36,743 nucleotides of DNA from an uncultured Clostridia bacterium (GTDB lineage: Bacteria; Bacillota; Clostridia; Christensenellales; Pumilibacteraceae), in the NCBI GenBank assembly GCA_934229275.1, contig CAKQDN010000018.1, positions 1 through 36,743 of the forward strand, read 5' to 3'. Shown one piece after another: positions 15,355 to 23,204 of this stretch (position 1 is the first letter of the stretch; every line of letters begins with the position of its first letter). The translations under genes were made by a program, and so were the position numbers. A model generated the notes under the pieces. The model made no database searches. It saw only the letters and a list, made by a program, of their open reading frames with translations, and had not been told where the DNA came from.

Positions 15355-16656
15355 TTATGGTTTTTTTACCAATATTCCGCGAACGGGCATATATCTGTCA
15401 CGCCTTATCTTCACGCTCTTTACGCATTTATCGCCGTCGTAGTACAGTAAATACCCTTCGCTTACCAGCCCCGCGCTTCCGCTTCTTATCCGCATGAGCG
15501 CGCCGCTCTCCTCTTCGGGCGCGAAGTATTTGCCTTCCGTATCCTCGATTATGCGGTCGTCGGGAGCCGCTCCCTGCGAAACGATAACGCTTTTGCGGAC
15601 TATTTTATAGCGGTTGCGCTCGCCGTAAAACTCGACCCGTATTTTTCCGTCCGCGCAGTACGCTCGTATAAACACTTTACTCTCCCCTCCGTTGACGAAA
15701 ACGAGGTCGCCCGAACCGTAACTCACGGCGGCGTCGAACGACGGAGCGACGTACGAGGGCGCAAGACTGTGACTGCCGGCTTGTTCGATGTTCATTCCGG
15801 CGATAAGCGCGGCGTTATACAAAGTGGTCGAAACCTGACAGACTCCGCCGCCCATTCCTTCAACGTACTCGCCTCCGACTATTATTTTAGCCGGATAAAA
15901 GCCGTTTTGTTCGGTTCGTCTGCCCACCGTGCGGTTGAACGAAAACGCTTCTCCGCCCGAGAGCGTCGTTCCGTTAATAATCTCTGCCGCGCGCTCGACG
16001 TTACGGCGACGATTGGCTCCCGACCGCGAATAATCGGTGCAAAAACTCGATTTAAGATACGTCAGAGCCGCGTTATCGGCGGTCGTGACCTCGGGTTCGA
16101 CTGACTCGGTTTTAACGGTTATTTCGCGCTTTCCCGACACCAGCGCGTCGTAAAAATCGGCGTAGAAAGCGCGCTCGTCGGCTTTTTGACCGCTTTTATG
16201 CGACGTTATGACGAATTTTTTCGCGTCGTTCGGAGTAAAGCGGATGGTACTGTCGCGCGGAGCGACGTACGCTTCCTCTGCAACTCGTTCGAAAAAGTCG
16301 GGTAATTTCGGAAAAGACGCGATAACGGCTCGCTTTTTGCTCTTTCCCGACCGCACTTTTCTTGCCGCTTCCGCCGCTTTTACCGCGCGGTCGGCGTTGA
16401 CTTTATTCTCGCGCATTTCGTAGGCGCAGTCGTGGTCGGTCGGCTCGATGTACTTATCCTCGTACGTCAGCGTTTTGTCGCCGCACCGCACGGAAAGCGT
16501 AAAATCGGGAACGTCGGCGGTCGTCGCCGCATACACGGTGCTTTCGGATCCGCAACGCTCATTTTCTGCCGAAAACGTTTCGCTATCGCGGAACGCACAT
16601 GTAAACGCGGCTGCGATCGCTATTATCGCCGCGATTTTTTCTGCCCGATTTTTCAT
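15355..16656 (-). CDS. VanW family protein
   Basis: This 433-aa protein has an N-terminal signal or anchor helix (residues ~5-21) and a VanW domain in the middle (~190-310): FSFNRTVGRRTEQNG, then GGEYVEGMGGGVCQVSTTLYNAALIAG, the family's most conserved stretch. VanW proteins are widespread on Gram-positive surfaces; their biochemical role is unproven, though vanB clusters link them to the cell wall. I start it at the ATG at 16656: an upstream GTG at 16716 lies inside the terminator of the previous gene. No strong ribosome site is seen for either start. Confidence 0.85.
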   Translation of the reverse strand: MKNRAEKIAAIIAIAAAFTCAFRDSETFSAENERCGSESTVYAATTADVPDFTLSVRCGDKTLTYEDKYIEPTDHDCAYEMRENKVNADRAVKAAEAARKVRSGKSKKRAVIASFPKLPDFFERVAEEAYVAPRDSTIRFTPNDAKKFVITSHKSGQKADERAFYADFYDALVSGKREITVKTESVEPEVTTADNAALTYLKSSFCTDYSRSGANRRRNVERAAEIINGTTLSGGEAFSFNRTVGRRTEQNGFYPAKIIVGGEYVEGMGGGVCQVSTTLYNAALIAGMNIEQAGSHSLAPSYVAPSFDAAVSYGSGDLVFVNGGESKVFIRAYCADGKIRVEFYGERNRYKIVRKSVIVSQGAAPDDRIIEDTEGKYFAPEEESGALMRIRSGSAGLVSEGYLLYYDGDKCVKSVKIRRDRYMPVRGILVKKP

Positions 16657-16702
16657 ACGGTTAGAATGTCGTTTTTTGCGCGAATATATACGAATTATAT
16701 GC

Positions 16703-16737
16703 AAAACGCCCGCCACGCGTTTACGGCGGCGAGCGTT
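16703..16737 (-). terminator. Terminator of the secreted phosphatase gene
   Basis: A strong GC-rich hairpin (arms about 16705-16716 and 16726-16737, GGCGGGCGTT/AACGCTCGCC) follows the phosphatase stop. Only a short TTTT run follows on the minus strand; the plus strand has a longer T-rich tail. Confidence 0.65.
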
Positions 16738-16780
16738 ATTTCGTTTTTTCTTTTATGATTTCGTAAAACGACCTTTCCTT

Positions 16781-19003
16781 TTACCGAGCCGTATAGCCCT
16801 CGACGAATATTTCGCGGATTTTTTCCACCTGAACCGCCTTTACGCCCTTGCTCATGAGCCACGATTTCGCGCGGTCTGCCTTGGTATCTCCCGAGTAGTT
16901 GTCGAGTTTACTCCACCACTGCTTGAATTCGGTGGTAAAGTTGTTAAGACGCGAGCCGTGCGTGGAAAAATTTGTGAATAAATAGTCGCGAGCGATGTCT
17001 TCGTAACTTGCTCCGCACACCGTAAGCAGCATAAACGTGCAGATTCCCGTTCTGTCCGCGCCTGCCGTGCAGTGCAGATACACCGGTTCCGCGTCTGCGT
17101 TCGCGATAAGCGAGAATATCTGCTTGTATTCGTCGGCAAATTTTTCGAATCTCGTGCCTTCCGTTCCCGACGGAATGGATATAGCGGAATAATTGATGCC
17201 GTTTACGTACGGGCCCAGACATTGAGCGGAGTCGCGAAGGTCGATTTCTCTCAAAATACCCAGACGAAGCATTTCCGCCTTGCCCTTCTCGGTAATTCCG
17301 TTCAGGTTTGCGCCGCGATAGTATAAACCTTGTCTTATTTTTCCGCCCTTGACCAGCGAAGAATCGTATCCGCCGATGTCGCGCACGTTGGTAACGCCGC
17401 TGATGTACATGTTGCGCGGTCCTTTGTCCGCAACGGTGAATTCGCGCACTTCCGCTTTTCTTGCGCCGTCGACGCTCGATCCGACCTTCCAGTACAGTTT
17501 TTGTCCCAGTTTGAGATTGAACACGCGGTACTTTTTCTCGGTTAAGTTTTCAACCGTCACGGCATTACTGAAATCGGCATCGTCGGAGTAGATAAGCGCG
17601 TAAGATCCGCCGCTTACGTCGGCGTCCGAAAAATCGAGCAGAGTGCCTTCGGGACGACTGAGTTCCGATACTCCTACCGCGTACGCCGAGATGTTTTCGA
17701 CGTCTTTATCCATGATATACGCATACTGATTTGCCGTGTGAAAGTCGTTTGCAGGCTTTTTGACGTCCTCAACCGGAACGTACTCGGCTCTTTTGATAAC
17801 GAATTCGAAGTAGTCGATATTGGGATTGCCGTGACCCGTGTCCTCGGCGACTTTCATTCTTACCGAATGTTCGCCCTCGGGCAGCGTTATCGCGGTATAT
17901 TCGAACGTTTCCCATTTAGTGATGTCCGAACGAGCGTCGAGAACGGTTTTTTGGGGAGAAATCGCCATGTTTCTGTTCTCGTCCACGATGAACAAATAGG
18001 ATCTGCGAAGGTCCTGCTTGTGATCCTTCCACTTTTCGGGCTGAACGTACGCCGCCGTCATCTTAATCTCGGCGGAAAACGACAGATTTATCTTGAATTC
18101 GAAATATTGCCCTTCTTTCACGGCTCCGGTCGCCGCGGCAAGAAATTTTCCGCCCGATGCGTCCGCGCGCTCGACTATCGTCGTGGGGTTTGCTCCCGAT
18201 TTGGCGTAGTGCGTAATATCGCCGCTCTCCGCTTCGAAACGCGCCGTTCCCTGCTTATTTATAAAGAGTGTGTAATTTCTTACTTCGGATACCGGAAGGT
18301 CGGGATCCTCTCCGAGCGGCTCGATGTCCTCTTCGAATTTAGCGTTGCAATCGAGGCATAAGCGGTAGCGTTTGCCCTTCTCGTAGGTCGTCGGTTTCTT
18401 TTCGATAATCCACTCGCCGTAGTTGCCGGTGTGAACCGACGGATCTAACGGAATATCCTCGGTGACGGTATTGCCGCACCCGGAACATACGCCTTCCTTT
18501 TCTCCGACCGCATTGCATTTTGCCGCAGTTTTTATCGTCCAGGCGTAACTGTGTTCACCCGTAGCCGGCAATGTGCGTTCGCTTTCGGCTCCGCACGCCG
18601 AGCAGACGCCTTTTTCCTTACCTTCCGCTCCGCACGTCGCCTCAGTTTCAACCGTCCAGACGTAGTTATGTTCGCCTGCTATTGGCAATGTGCGTTCGCT
18701 TTCGGCTCCGCACACCGAGCAGACGCCTTTTTCCTTACCTTTCGCTCCGCACGTCGCTTCGGTTTCAACCGTCCAGACGTAGTTATGTTCGCCGGTTGCC
18801 GGGATCGCTTCTTCCGTTTTTTCGCCGCACGAGCAAGTCTTTTCTTTAAGTCCGTCCTCTCCGCACGTCGCTTCCTTGACGACGATCCACTCGCCGTATT
18901 CGTGAACGTGCCGTTCAGTATCGGGCTTGCATCCGGAAGCCGTCACTGCAAAAAGCATGCCGAGCGCAATAACGATTGCCGCAAACTTTTTCGTTTTTCC
19001 CAT
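16781..19003 (-). CDS. Secreted tyrosine phosphatase-type lipoprotein with Cys-rich repeats
   Basis: This 740-aa protein has a signal peptide with a lipobox-like end (TASGC, Cys25). Next comes a string of ~39-aa repeats (residues ~32-220), each with a C-x9-CxxC pattern and GEH-Y-W start, a beta-rich domain that resembles a carbohydrate-binding module (~245-420), a linker or fibronectin-like stretch, and a C-terminal phosphatase domain of the Y_phosphatase3 type. The active-site loop HCTAGADRTG gives C645 and R651 (CX5R), and VRDIGG lies upstream as in this family. I chose the ATG at 19003, which follows GGAGGG; a frame opening at 19105 would add 34 residues without signal-peptide character. 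The domain order implies activity outside the cell; the substrate is unknown. Confidence 0.88.
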   Translation of the reverse strand: MGKTKKFAAIVIALGMLFAVTASGCKPDTERHVHEYGEWIVVKEATCGEDGLKEKTCSCGEKTEEAIPATGEHNYVWTVETEATCGAKGKEKGVCSVCGAESERTLPIAGEHNYVWTVETEATCGAEGKEKGVCSACGAESERTLPATGEHSYAWTIKTAAKCNAVGEKEGVCSGCGNTVTEDIPLDPSVHTGNYGEWIIEKKPTTYEKGKRYRLCLDCNAKFEEDIEPLGEDPDLPVSEVRNYTLFINKQGTARFEAESGDITHYAKSGANPTTIVERADASGGKFLAAATGAVKEGQYFEFKINLSFSAEIKMTAAYVQPEKWKDHKQDLRRSYLFIVDENRNMAISPQKTVLDARSDITKWETFEYTAITLPEGEHSVRMKVAEDTGHGNPNIDYFEFVIKRAEYVPVEDVKKPANDFHTANQYAYIMDKDVENISAYAVGVSELSRPEGTLLDFSDADVSGGSYALIYSDDADFSNAVTVENLTEKKYRVFNLKLGQKLYWKVGSSVDGARKAEVREFTVADKGPRNMYISGVTNVRDIGGYDSSLVKGGKIRQGLYYRGANLNGITEKGKAEMLRLGILREIDLRDSAQCLGPYVNGINYSAISIPSGTEGTRFEKFADEYKQIFSLIANADAEPVYLHCTAGADRTGICTFMLLTVCGASYEDIARDYLFTNFSTHGSRLNNFTTEFKQWWSKLDNYSGDTKADRAKSWLMSKGVKAVQVEKIREIFVEGYTAR
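18443..18793 (-). repeat. Three 117-bp tandem coding repeats
   Basis: Units lie at 18677-18793, 18560-18676 and 18443-18559, each coding 39 aa. Units one and two are almost identical in DNA, which points to recent duplication; unit three is diverged. A degenerate unit precedes them and another follows. Each carries a Cys and a later CxxC, suggesting a metal-bound or disulfide-bonded mini-domain. Confidence 0.85.
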
Positions 19004-19303
19004 AATCTGCCCTCCGTATGTTGTTCGGGGGGGGGCAAGCCGTCGCTTGCTTTTCCCGACCGATTGTTTTGCCGAACACCGATCGCCTTGCAACGAAAAA
19101 ATCATCTCGCCAAATCAGGCGCAGTCGTCTTTCATCGTTTTCTCCGATTCGATTATCGGCTTTGACTATACGTTACCATATTTTGCGCAAATTGTCAATA
19201 CGATTGCCGCCGCCTCGGCGACATTTCGCAATATCGTTTAACAAAATGGTCTTTTTTATTAAAAAACGCATCGGACGGACGACGCGCTTATATGTATTCA
19301 TTT
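19004..19303. other. Leader region of the phosphatase gene with a C9 tract
   Basis: These 300 bp hold no gene. They contain nine consecutive C on the coding strand (G on plus, 19027-19035), 17 bp ahead of the GGAGGG ribosome site. An adjacent small hairpin GCAAGC/GCTTGC (19036-19051) is present. A possible TTGACA -35 lies near 19193-19198, with a weak -10 and a palindrome ATTTGCGCAAAAT between them. The SGNH-gene terminator is at 19261-19286. Confidence 0.6.
19261..19286 (-). terminator. Terminator of the SGNH hydrolase gene
   Basis: On the minus strand the 7-bp stem CGCGTCG/CGATGCG is followed directly by six T. Confidence 0.82.
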
Positions 19304-20377
19304 TCAAGCGAAATAATCGGGGCGAATTTCTTTGATTTTTTTCAGCATTTTTTTCGCTATTCTGTAAAATCCGAGGTCGTTGGGGTGGATTCCGTCCACC
19401 GCGCAGTTTTCGCGATCGACCGAGCCGTAAAAACCTTTGCCGCTAAGCAGCCACACGTTGTTATCTCCCTCTTTTTTTGCCCTGTTAAAAGTGCTTTTAA
19501 TTACTTCGAGGCGTTCTTTGCCGTCGGGAGTACGGTCGTAATCGGGACGTGAAATCATTAAAATCGGAGTCGCGGCGTTGTTCTTCCTGTAAATTTTGTA
19601 AAAATTATAATGCGTTCTTTTCAGCCATTCGGCGTCGGGAGCGTTATGGTCGTAGTCCAGAACGAAAAGCGACGCGGAAATCGAGGAGAAAAACTCTGCC
19701 ATTGCCTCTTCGCCTTTCGCGCTTCCACTGAACCCGAAATTGAAAAAATCGATGTCGGTGTGTTTACATACGAGCGCCTGATAGCAGTTGTCGGGACGGG
19801 ACGCGCAGGCTCCCTGCGTTATCGACGAACCGTAATAGACGATCGGCAGAACGTCTTTATACGGATCGAAAGGCGTAACGACGCTGCCCTTTTGCAGACC
19901 GATCGTAAGAGCGTCAACGTCGTTATAAAGCGGAAAATACAAAACGTAGTCGCGCTTGCAGCCGCCCGGCAGATTACATTCGGCGAAAAATCCCTTTTCG
20001 TCGTCCGGCTGCGGACGAAACGTCGCGACAAAATCATAGCCGCGAGAGTTTTTTTCAAGCAGCGTAAAGCCGCTCGAACCGGTCAGCGGCATATGAGCGA
20101 ACTTGCACAAATATTCATACTTGACAGCAATCGAAAAATAATCGGAATTCGTGGAAAAGCACAGTCTGCCGCCCGACGTATTTCTCGCAAGAGCCGCCAC
20201 GCCTGCGCTCGTTTTCTCGGCAACGTCGCCGGGAACGCGGTAAAAGCCGCCCTCTTTCTCCGAATAACGCAGTCCGAACAGCGAAAAACGCTCGTCGGGA
20301 ACGGCGTAATAGTCTTTCTCTCGGCCGTCGCTCGCTCTTACCGCGGCAAAATTTTTGTCTATCTGCTCGATTTTCAT
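19304..20377 (-). CDS. SGNH/GDSL-type esterase
   Basis: This 357-aa protein has an N-terminal beta-rich domain (~1-165, with FSLFGLRYSEKEGGFYRVP and MPLTGSSGF as in two-domain esterases related to SsfX3) and a C-terminal SGNH hydrolase domain. Block I is GSSITQG with the nucleophile at about S185, and the Asp-His pair is in DGIHPNDLGF near the end. No signal peptide is seen, so a cytoplasmic deacetylase or esterase acting on sugars or small esters is likely. I start it at the ATG at 20377, which follows GGGAGAG, rather than 38 codons upstream, where the frame crosses the promoter. Confidence 0.85.
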   Translation of the reverse strand: MKIEQIDKNFAAVRASDGREKDYYAVPDERFSLFGLRYSEKEGGFYRVPGDVAEKTSAGVAALARNTSGGRLCFSTNSDYFSIAVKYEYLCKFAHMPLTGSSGFTLLEKNSRGYDFVATFRPQPDDEKGFFAECNLPGGCKRDYVLYFPLYNDVDALTIGLQKGSVVTPFDPYKDVLPIVYYGSSITQGACASRPDNCYQALVCKHTDIDFFNFGFSGSAKGEEAMAEFFSSISASLFVLDYDHNAPDAEWLKRTHYNFYKIYRKNNAATPILMISRPDYDRTPDGKERLEVIKSTFNRAKKEGDNNVWLLSGKGFYGSVDRENCAVDGIHPNDLGFYRIAKKMLKKIKEIRPDYFA

Positions 20378-20413
20378 GATTCTCTCCCGGACGATGAAAT
20401 TTATTTTTCTACA

Positions 20414-20442
20414 ATTATAACAAAACGCGCGCTTAAATGCAA
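20414..20442 (-). promoter_or_regulatory. Promoter of the SGNH hydrolase gene
   Basis: Minus strand TTGCAT (20437-20442), 17-bp spacer, TATAAT (20414-20419). Confidence 0.68.
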
Positions 20443-20532
20443 TCGTTTTGCCGCGTTGCCGTACTCGTTTTTTGTGATAATAAAGTTTCAATATAAAAGT
20501 GCGGACATGCGGATCGTTTACCGCTCAAACGA

Positions 20533-20561
20533 TTGACCGCGCGCTTTTTTCGGAGTATAAT
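20533..20561 (+). promoter_or_regulatory. Promoter of the histidine phosphatase gene
   Basis: Plus strand TTGACC (20533-20538), 17-bp spacer, TATAAT (20556-20561), followed by AAAGGAG and the ATG at 20592. Confidence 0.78.
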
Positions 20562-20591
20562 TGACGTGAAAATCGTTACAAAGGAGCAATT

Positions 20592-21233
20592 ATGACGACA
20601 ATTCTGCTGATTCGCCACGGGCACAGCGTTACCAACCAAAAGGGCATTTTCACCGGTCAGACCGACGTTCCGCTCTCCGGAATCGGGCTGGAGCAAGCCG
20701 CTCTTACCGCGCGTTTCGTTGCCGATAATTACGCGGTTGACGCGGTATATTCGAGCGATCTTATGCGTGCTATGCAGACTGCGGAAAAACTCGGCGAGTT
20801 AATAGGTAAACCCGTTATAAAAGACGTCGCGCTTCGCGAAATTCACGGCGGGGACTGGGAAGGCAAAAACGTGGACGACATCGCGCGCGAGTACCCCGGA
20901 ACGTATTTTTTGTGGAAAAACGACATCGGCGGTTGCACTCCGCCTAACGGCGAAAGCGTCGGGAATCTTCAAAAGCGAGCCGAAGAAGCGGTGTATAAAA
21001 TCGCACACGAAAACGACGGCAAAACTGTCGCGATTTTCACGCACGCGTGCTTTATAAGGTCGCTGCAATGCCTGTATTCGGGCTTACCTCTTTCCGAAAT
21101 GAAAAGCCTGAAATGGGTGCCGAACGCATCGGTAACCGAAGTCGGATTCTGCGGCAAAAACGCGGAACTATTAAAAGTCGGGCAAGCCGATCATCTTAAA
21201 TCTCTGCACACCGAACTCAACGCAAAGTTATAG
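20592..21233 (+). CDS. Histidine phosphatase family protein
   Basis: This 213-aa protein has the RHG catalytic motif at residues 8-10 with H9 as the phosphate acceptor, the GQTDVPLSGIG stretch typical of cofactor-independent members, E at the REIHGGDWEG turn, and the second His in FTHACFIRSL. It is like GpmB, CobC and PhoE enzymes, which remove phosphate from small molecules; true phosphoglycerate mutase activity is unlikely to be told from sequence. The start follows AAAGGAG. The glycosylase-fold gene follows after 26 bp and is probably cotranscribed. Confidence 0.9.
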   Translation: MTTILLIRHGHSVTNQKGIFTGQTDVPLSGIGLEQAALTARFVADNYAVDAVYSSDLMRAMQTAEKLGELIGKPVIKDVALREIHGGDWEGKNVDDIAREYPGTYFLWKNDIGGCTPPNGESVGNLQKRAEEAVYKIAHENDGKTVAIFTHACFIRSLQCLYSGLPLSEMKSLKWVPNASVTEVGFCGKNAELLKVGQADHLKSLHTELNAKL

Positions 21234-21259
21234 TTATTCTTATTTTTTAACGCAAAAAT

Positions 21260-21748
21260 ATGGTATTATCATCGCAAAAACACAATATTCCGCCGCTTTA
21301 CGACATGGGCAGCACGCGCCTTATTCTGGGTAGTTTTCCGTCGGTAAAGTCCAGACAAACGGAATTTTACTATTCTCATCCGCAGAACAGATTCTGGAAA
21401 GTGCTTGCCGCGATTTACTCTTGTCCCGTCCCCGATACGATCGAGCGGAAGAAAAATCTTATACTTTCGCACAATCTCGCTCTGTTCGACGTAATCGCAA
21501 GTTGCGATATTTCCGGCAGCGCGGATTCGAAAATCACGAACGTCGTCCCGAACGACCTCTCTCCTATTCTGAGCGGTTCGAAAATCACGAAAATCTACGT
21601 CAACGGCAAAACCGCGGAAAAATACTACAATAAGTACCTTCGCGCCTCGACCGATATCGAGTGCGTTACTCTCCCCTCCACCAGTCCTGCGAACGCCGCC
21701 TATTCACTCGAAAAACTGATCGAAAGTTGGAAAATCATCGCAGAGTGA
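21260..21748 (+). CDS. DNA-deoxyinosine glycosylase (uracil-DNA glycosylase family 6)
   Basis: This 162-aa repair enzyme has motif A GSFPSVKS (residues 24-31) with FYYSHPQNRFW, and motif B LPSTSPANA (138-146), both typical of family 6, which removes hypoxanthine from DNA. Length and N-terminus (NIPPLYDMGSTRLILG) match the family, so the ATG at 21260 is right even though no ribosome site is seen; coupling to the upstream gene may help translation. It shares a bidirectional hairpin terminator with tuf. Confidence 0.87.
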   Translation: MVLSSQKHNIPPLYDMGSTRLILGSFPSVKSRQTEFYYSHPQNRFWKVLAAIYSCPVPDTIERKKNLILSHNLALFDVIASCDISGSADSKITNVVPNDLSPILSGSKITKIYVNGKTAEKYYNKYLRASTDIECVTLPSTSPANAAYSLEKLIESWKIIAE

Positions 21749-21842
21749 TGTCCGCGAGCGGCTGTTTAATCGTTCGGCTTTTCGAAAAGAAGTTATGAAA
21801 GTCTTGACTATAATCTGCGGCTTATAAACTGCGATTTTAAAA

Positions 21843-21879
21843 TAAAAAAGACTTCGGGATTGCTCTCGAAGCCTTTTTT
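21843..21879 (-). terminator. Terminator of tuf, probably bidirectional
   Basis: Stem GGCTTCG/CGAAGTC (21850-21873, one G-T pair) has T-runs on both strands. It ends the tuf transcript and probably also the convergent glycosylase transcript. Confidence 0.85.
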
Positions 21880-21897
21880 CTACCCTGACGGGAATTA

Positions 21898-23100
21898 TTA
21901 TTTGATGATTTCGGAAATGACGCCGGAACCGACGGTTCTGCCGCCTTCACGAATAGCGAAACGAAGTCCCTTTTCTGCTGCGATAGGAGCGATAAGGGTA
22001 ACGGTCATATCGACGTTATCTCCGGGCATAACCATTTCGACGCCTGCAGGCAGTTCGATGGTACCGGTGATATCGGTGGTTCTGAAGTAGAACTGGGGTC
22101 TGTAACCGTTAAAGAACGGGGTATGACGTCCGCCTTCTTCCTTCTTCAAGACGTAAACCTGAGCCTTGAATTCGGAGTGAGGAGTGATGGTGCCGGGTTT
22201 AGCGATAACCTGTCCGCGTTCGATGTCCTTTCTGTCGATACCACGGAGAAGGATACCTGCGTTGTCGCCTGCCTGAGCGAAGTCGAGGGACTTACGGAAC
22301 ATTTCGATACCGGTAACGACGGAAGTCGTGGTGGGTTTAATACCGACGATTTCGACGGGTTCCTGAATCTTGATGGTACCACGCTCAACTCTACCGGTAG
22401 CAACGGTGCCACGACCGGTGATGGTGAAGACGTCTTCTACAGGCATAAGGAAGGGCTTATCGGTATCACGGACGGGATCCGGGATATAACTGTCGACAGC
22501 GTCCATAAGTTCGAAGATGCACTTGCATGCTTCGTCGTCTGCATTGCCTGCCTGAGCGGCTTCGAGAGCCTTAACTGCGGAACCTCTGATGATCGGGGTG
22601 TTGTCACCGTCGAATCCGTAGGAGGAGAGCAGTTCTCTGATTTCCATTTCGACGAGGTCGAGAAGTTCGGGATCGTCGACGAGGTCGGTCTTGTTCATGA
22701 AGACAACGATCTTCGGAACGCCTACCTGACGAGCGAGCAGGATGTGCTCACGGGTCTGGGGCATGGGACCGTCGGTTGCTGCAACGACGAGGATTGCTCC
22801 GTCCATCTGAGCAGCGCCGGTGATCATGTTCTTGACATAGTCGGCGTGGCCGGGGCAGTCGACGTGAGCATAATGACGCTTAGCGGTCTGATACTCAACG
22901 TGAGCGGTGTTAATTGTAATACCTCTTGCTTTCTCTTCGGGCGCCTTATCGATTTCGTCATAGCGCATAGCCTGAGAAAGGCCTTTTGCTGCCAGAGTCA
23001 TGGTGATAGCAGCGGTAAGGGTGGTCTTGCCGTGGTCAACGTGGCCGATAGTACCAATGTTAACGTGAGGCTTCGATCTGTCGAATTTTGCTTTAGCCAT
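21898..23100 (-). CDS. tuf: Elongation factor Tu
   Basis: This 400-aa GTPase brings aminoacyl-tRNA to the ribosome. G1 GHVDHGKT (residues 18-25), the RGITINTAHVEY switch, G3 DCPGH and G4 NKTD are all present, as are domains 2 and 3. Length is normal. It is the last gene of the str group and also has its own promoter at 23147-23175. The ribosome site is GGAGG. Confidence 0.99.
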   Translation of the reverse strand: MAKAKFDRSKPHVNIGTIGHVDHGKTTLTAAITMTLAAKGLSQAMRYDEIDKAPEEKARGITINTAHVEYQTAKRHYAHVDCPGHADYVKNMITGAAQMDGAILVVAATDGPMPQTREHILLARQVGVPKIVVFMNKTDLVDDPELLDLVEMEIRELLSSYGFDGDNTPIIRGSAVKALEAAQAGNADDEACKCIFELMDAVDSYIPDPVRDTDKPFLMPVEDVFTITGRGTVATGRVERGTIKIQEPVEIVGIKPTTTSVVTGIEMFRKSLDFAQAGDNAGILLRGIDRKDIERGQVIAKPGTITPHSEFKAQVYVLKKEEGGRHTPFFNGYRPQFYFRTTDITGTIELPAGVEMVMPGDNVDMTVTLIAPIAAEKGLRFAIREGGRTVGSGVISEIIK

Positions 23101-23146
23101 TTTATTTTTCCTCCGAAAAAATTTTTATTTTGGTTTTATGACTTTA

Positions 23147-23175
23147 ATTATATATGATAATCGGTTTTTTTTCAA
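23147..23175 (-). promoter_or_regulatory. Separate promoter of tuf
   Basis: Minus strand TTGAAA (23170-23175), 17-bp spacer, TATAAT (23147-23152), in the fusA-tuf gap. It would allow tuf to be made in excess over the rest of the str operon. Confidence 0.72.
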
Positions 23176-23204
23176 GCGTTTTAACGCAAAAAACCAAAAA
23201 TCTT

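Noticed and set aside
16657..16716. GTG start giving the VanW protein 20 more residues
   Set aside because: The codon lies inside the upstream terminator hairpin and the added residues delay the signal helix; the ATG at 16656 fits better.
19004..19105. 34-residue N-terminal extension of the phosphatase
   Set aside because: It would precede a normal signal peptide, and GGAGGG stands directly before the ATG at 19003.
18551..19165. Plus-strand open frame with internal repeats
   Set aside because: Its repeats are the mirror of the Cys-rich repeats in the phosphatase gene on the other strand.
22123..23157. Plus-strand open frame of 344 codons
   Set aside because: Antisense to tuf; no ribosome site and no recognisable protein.
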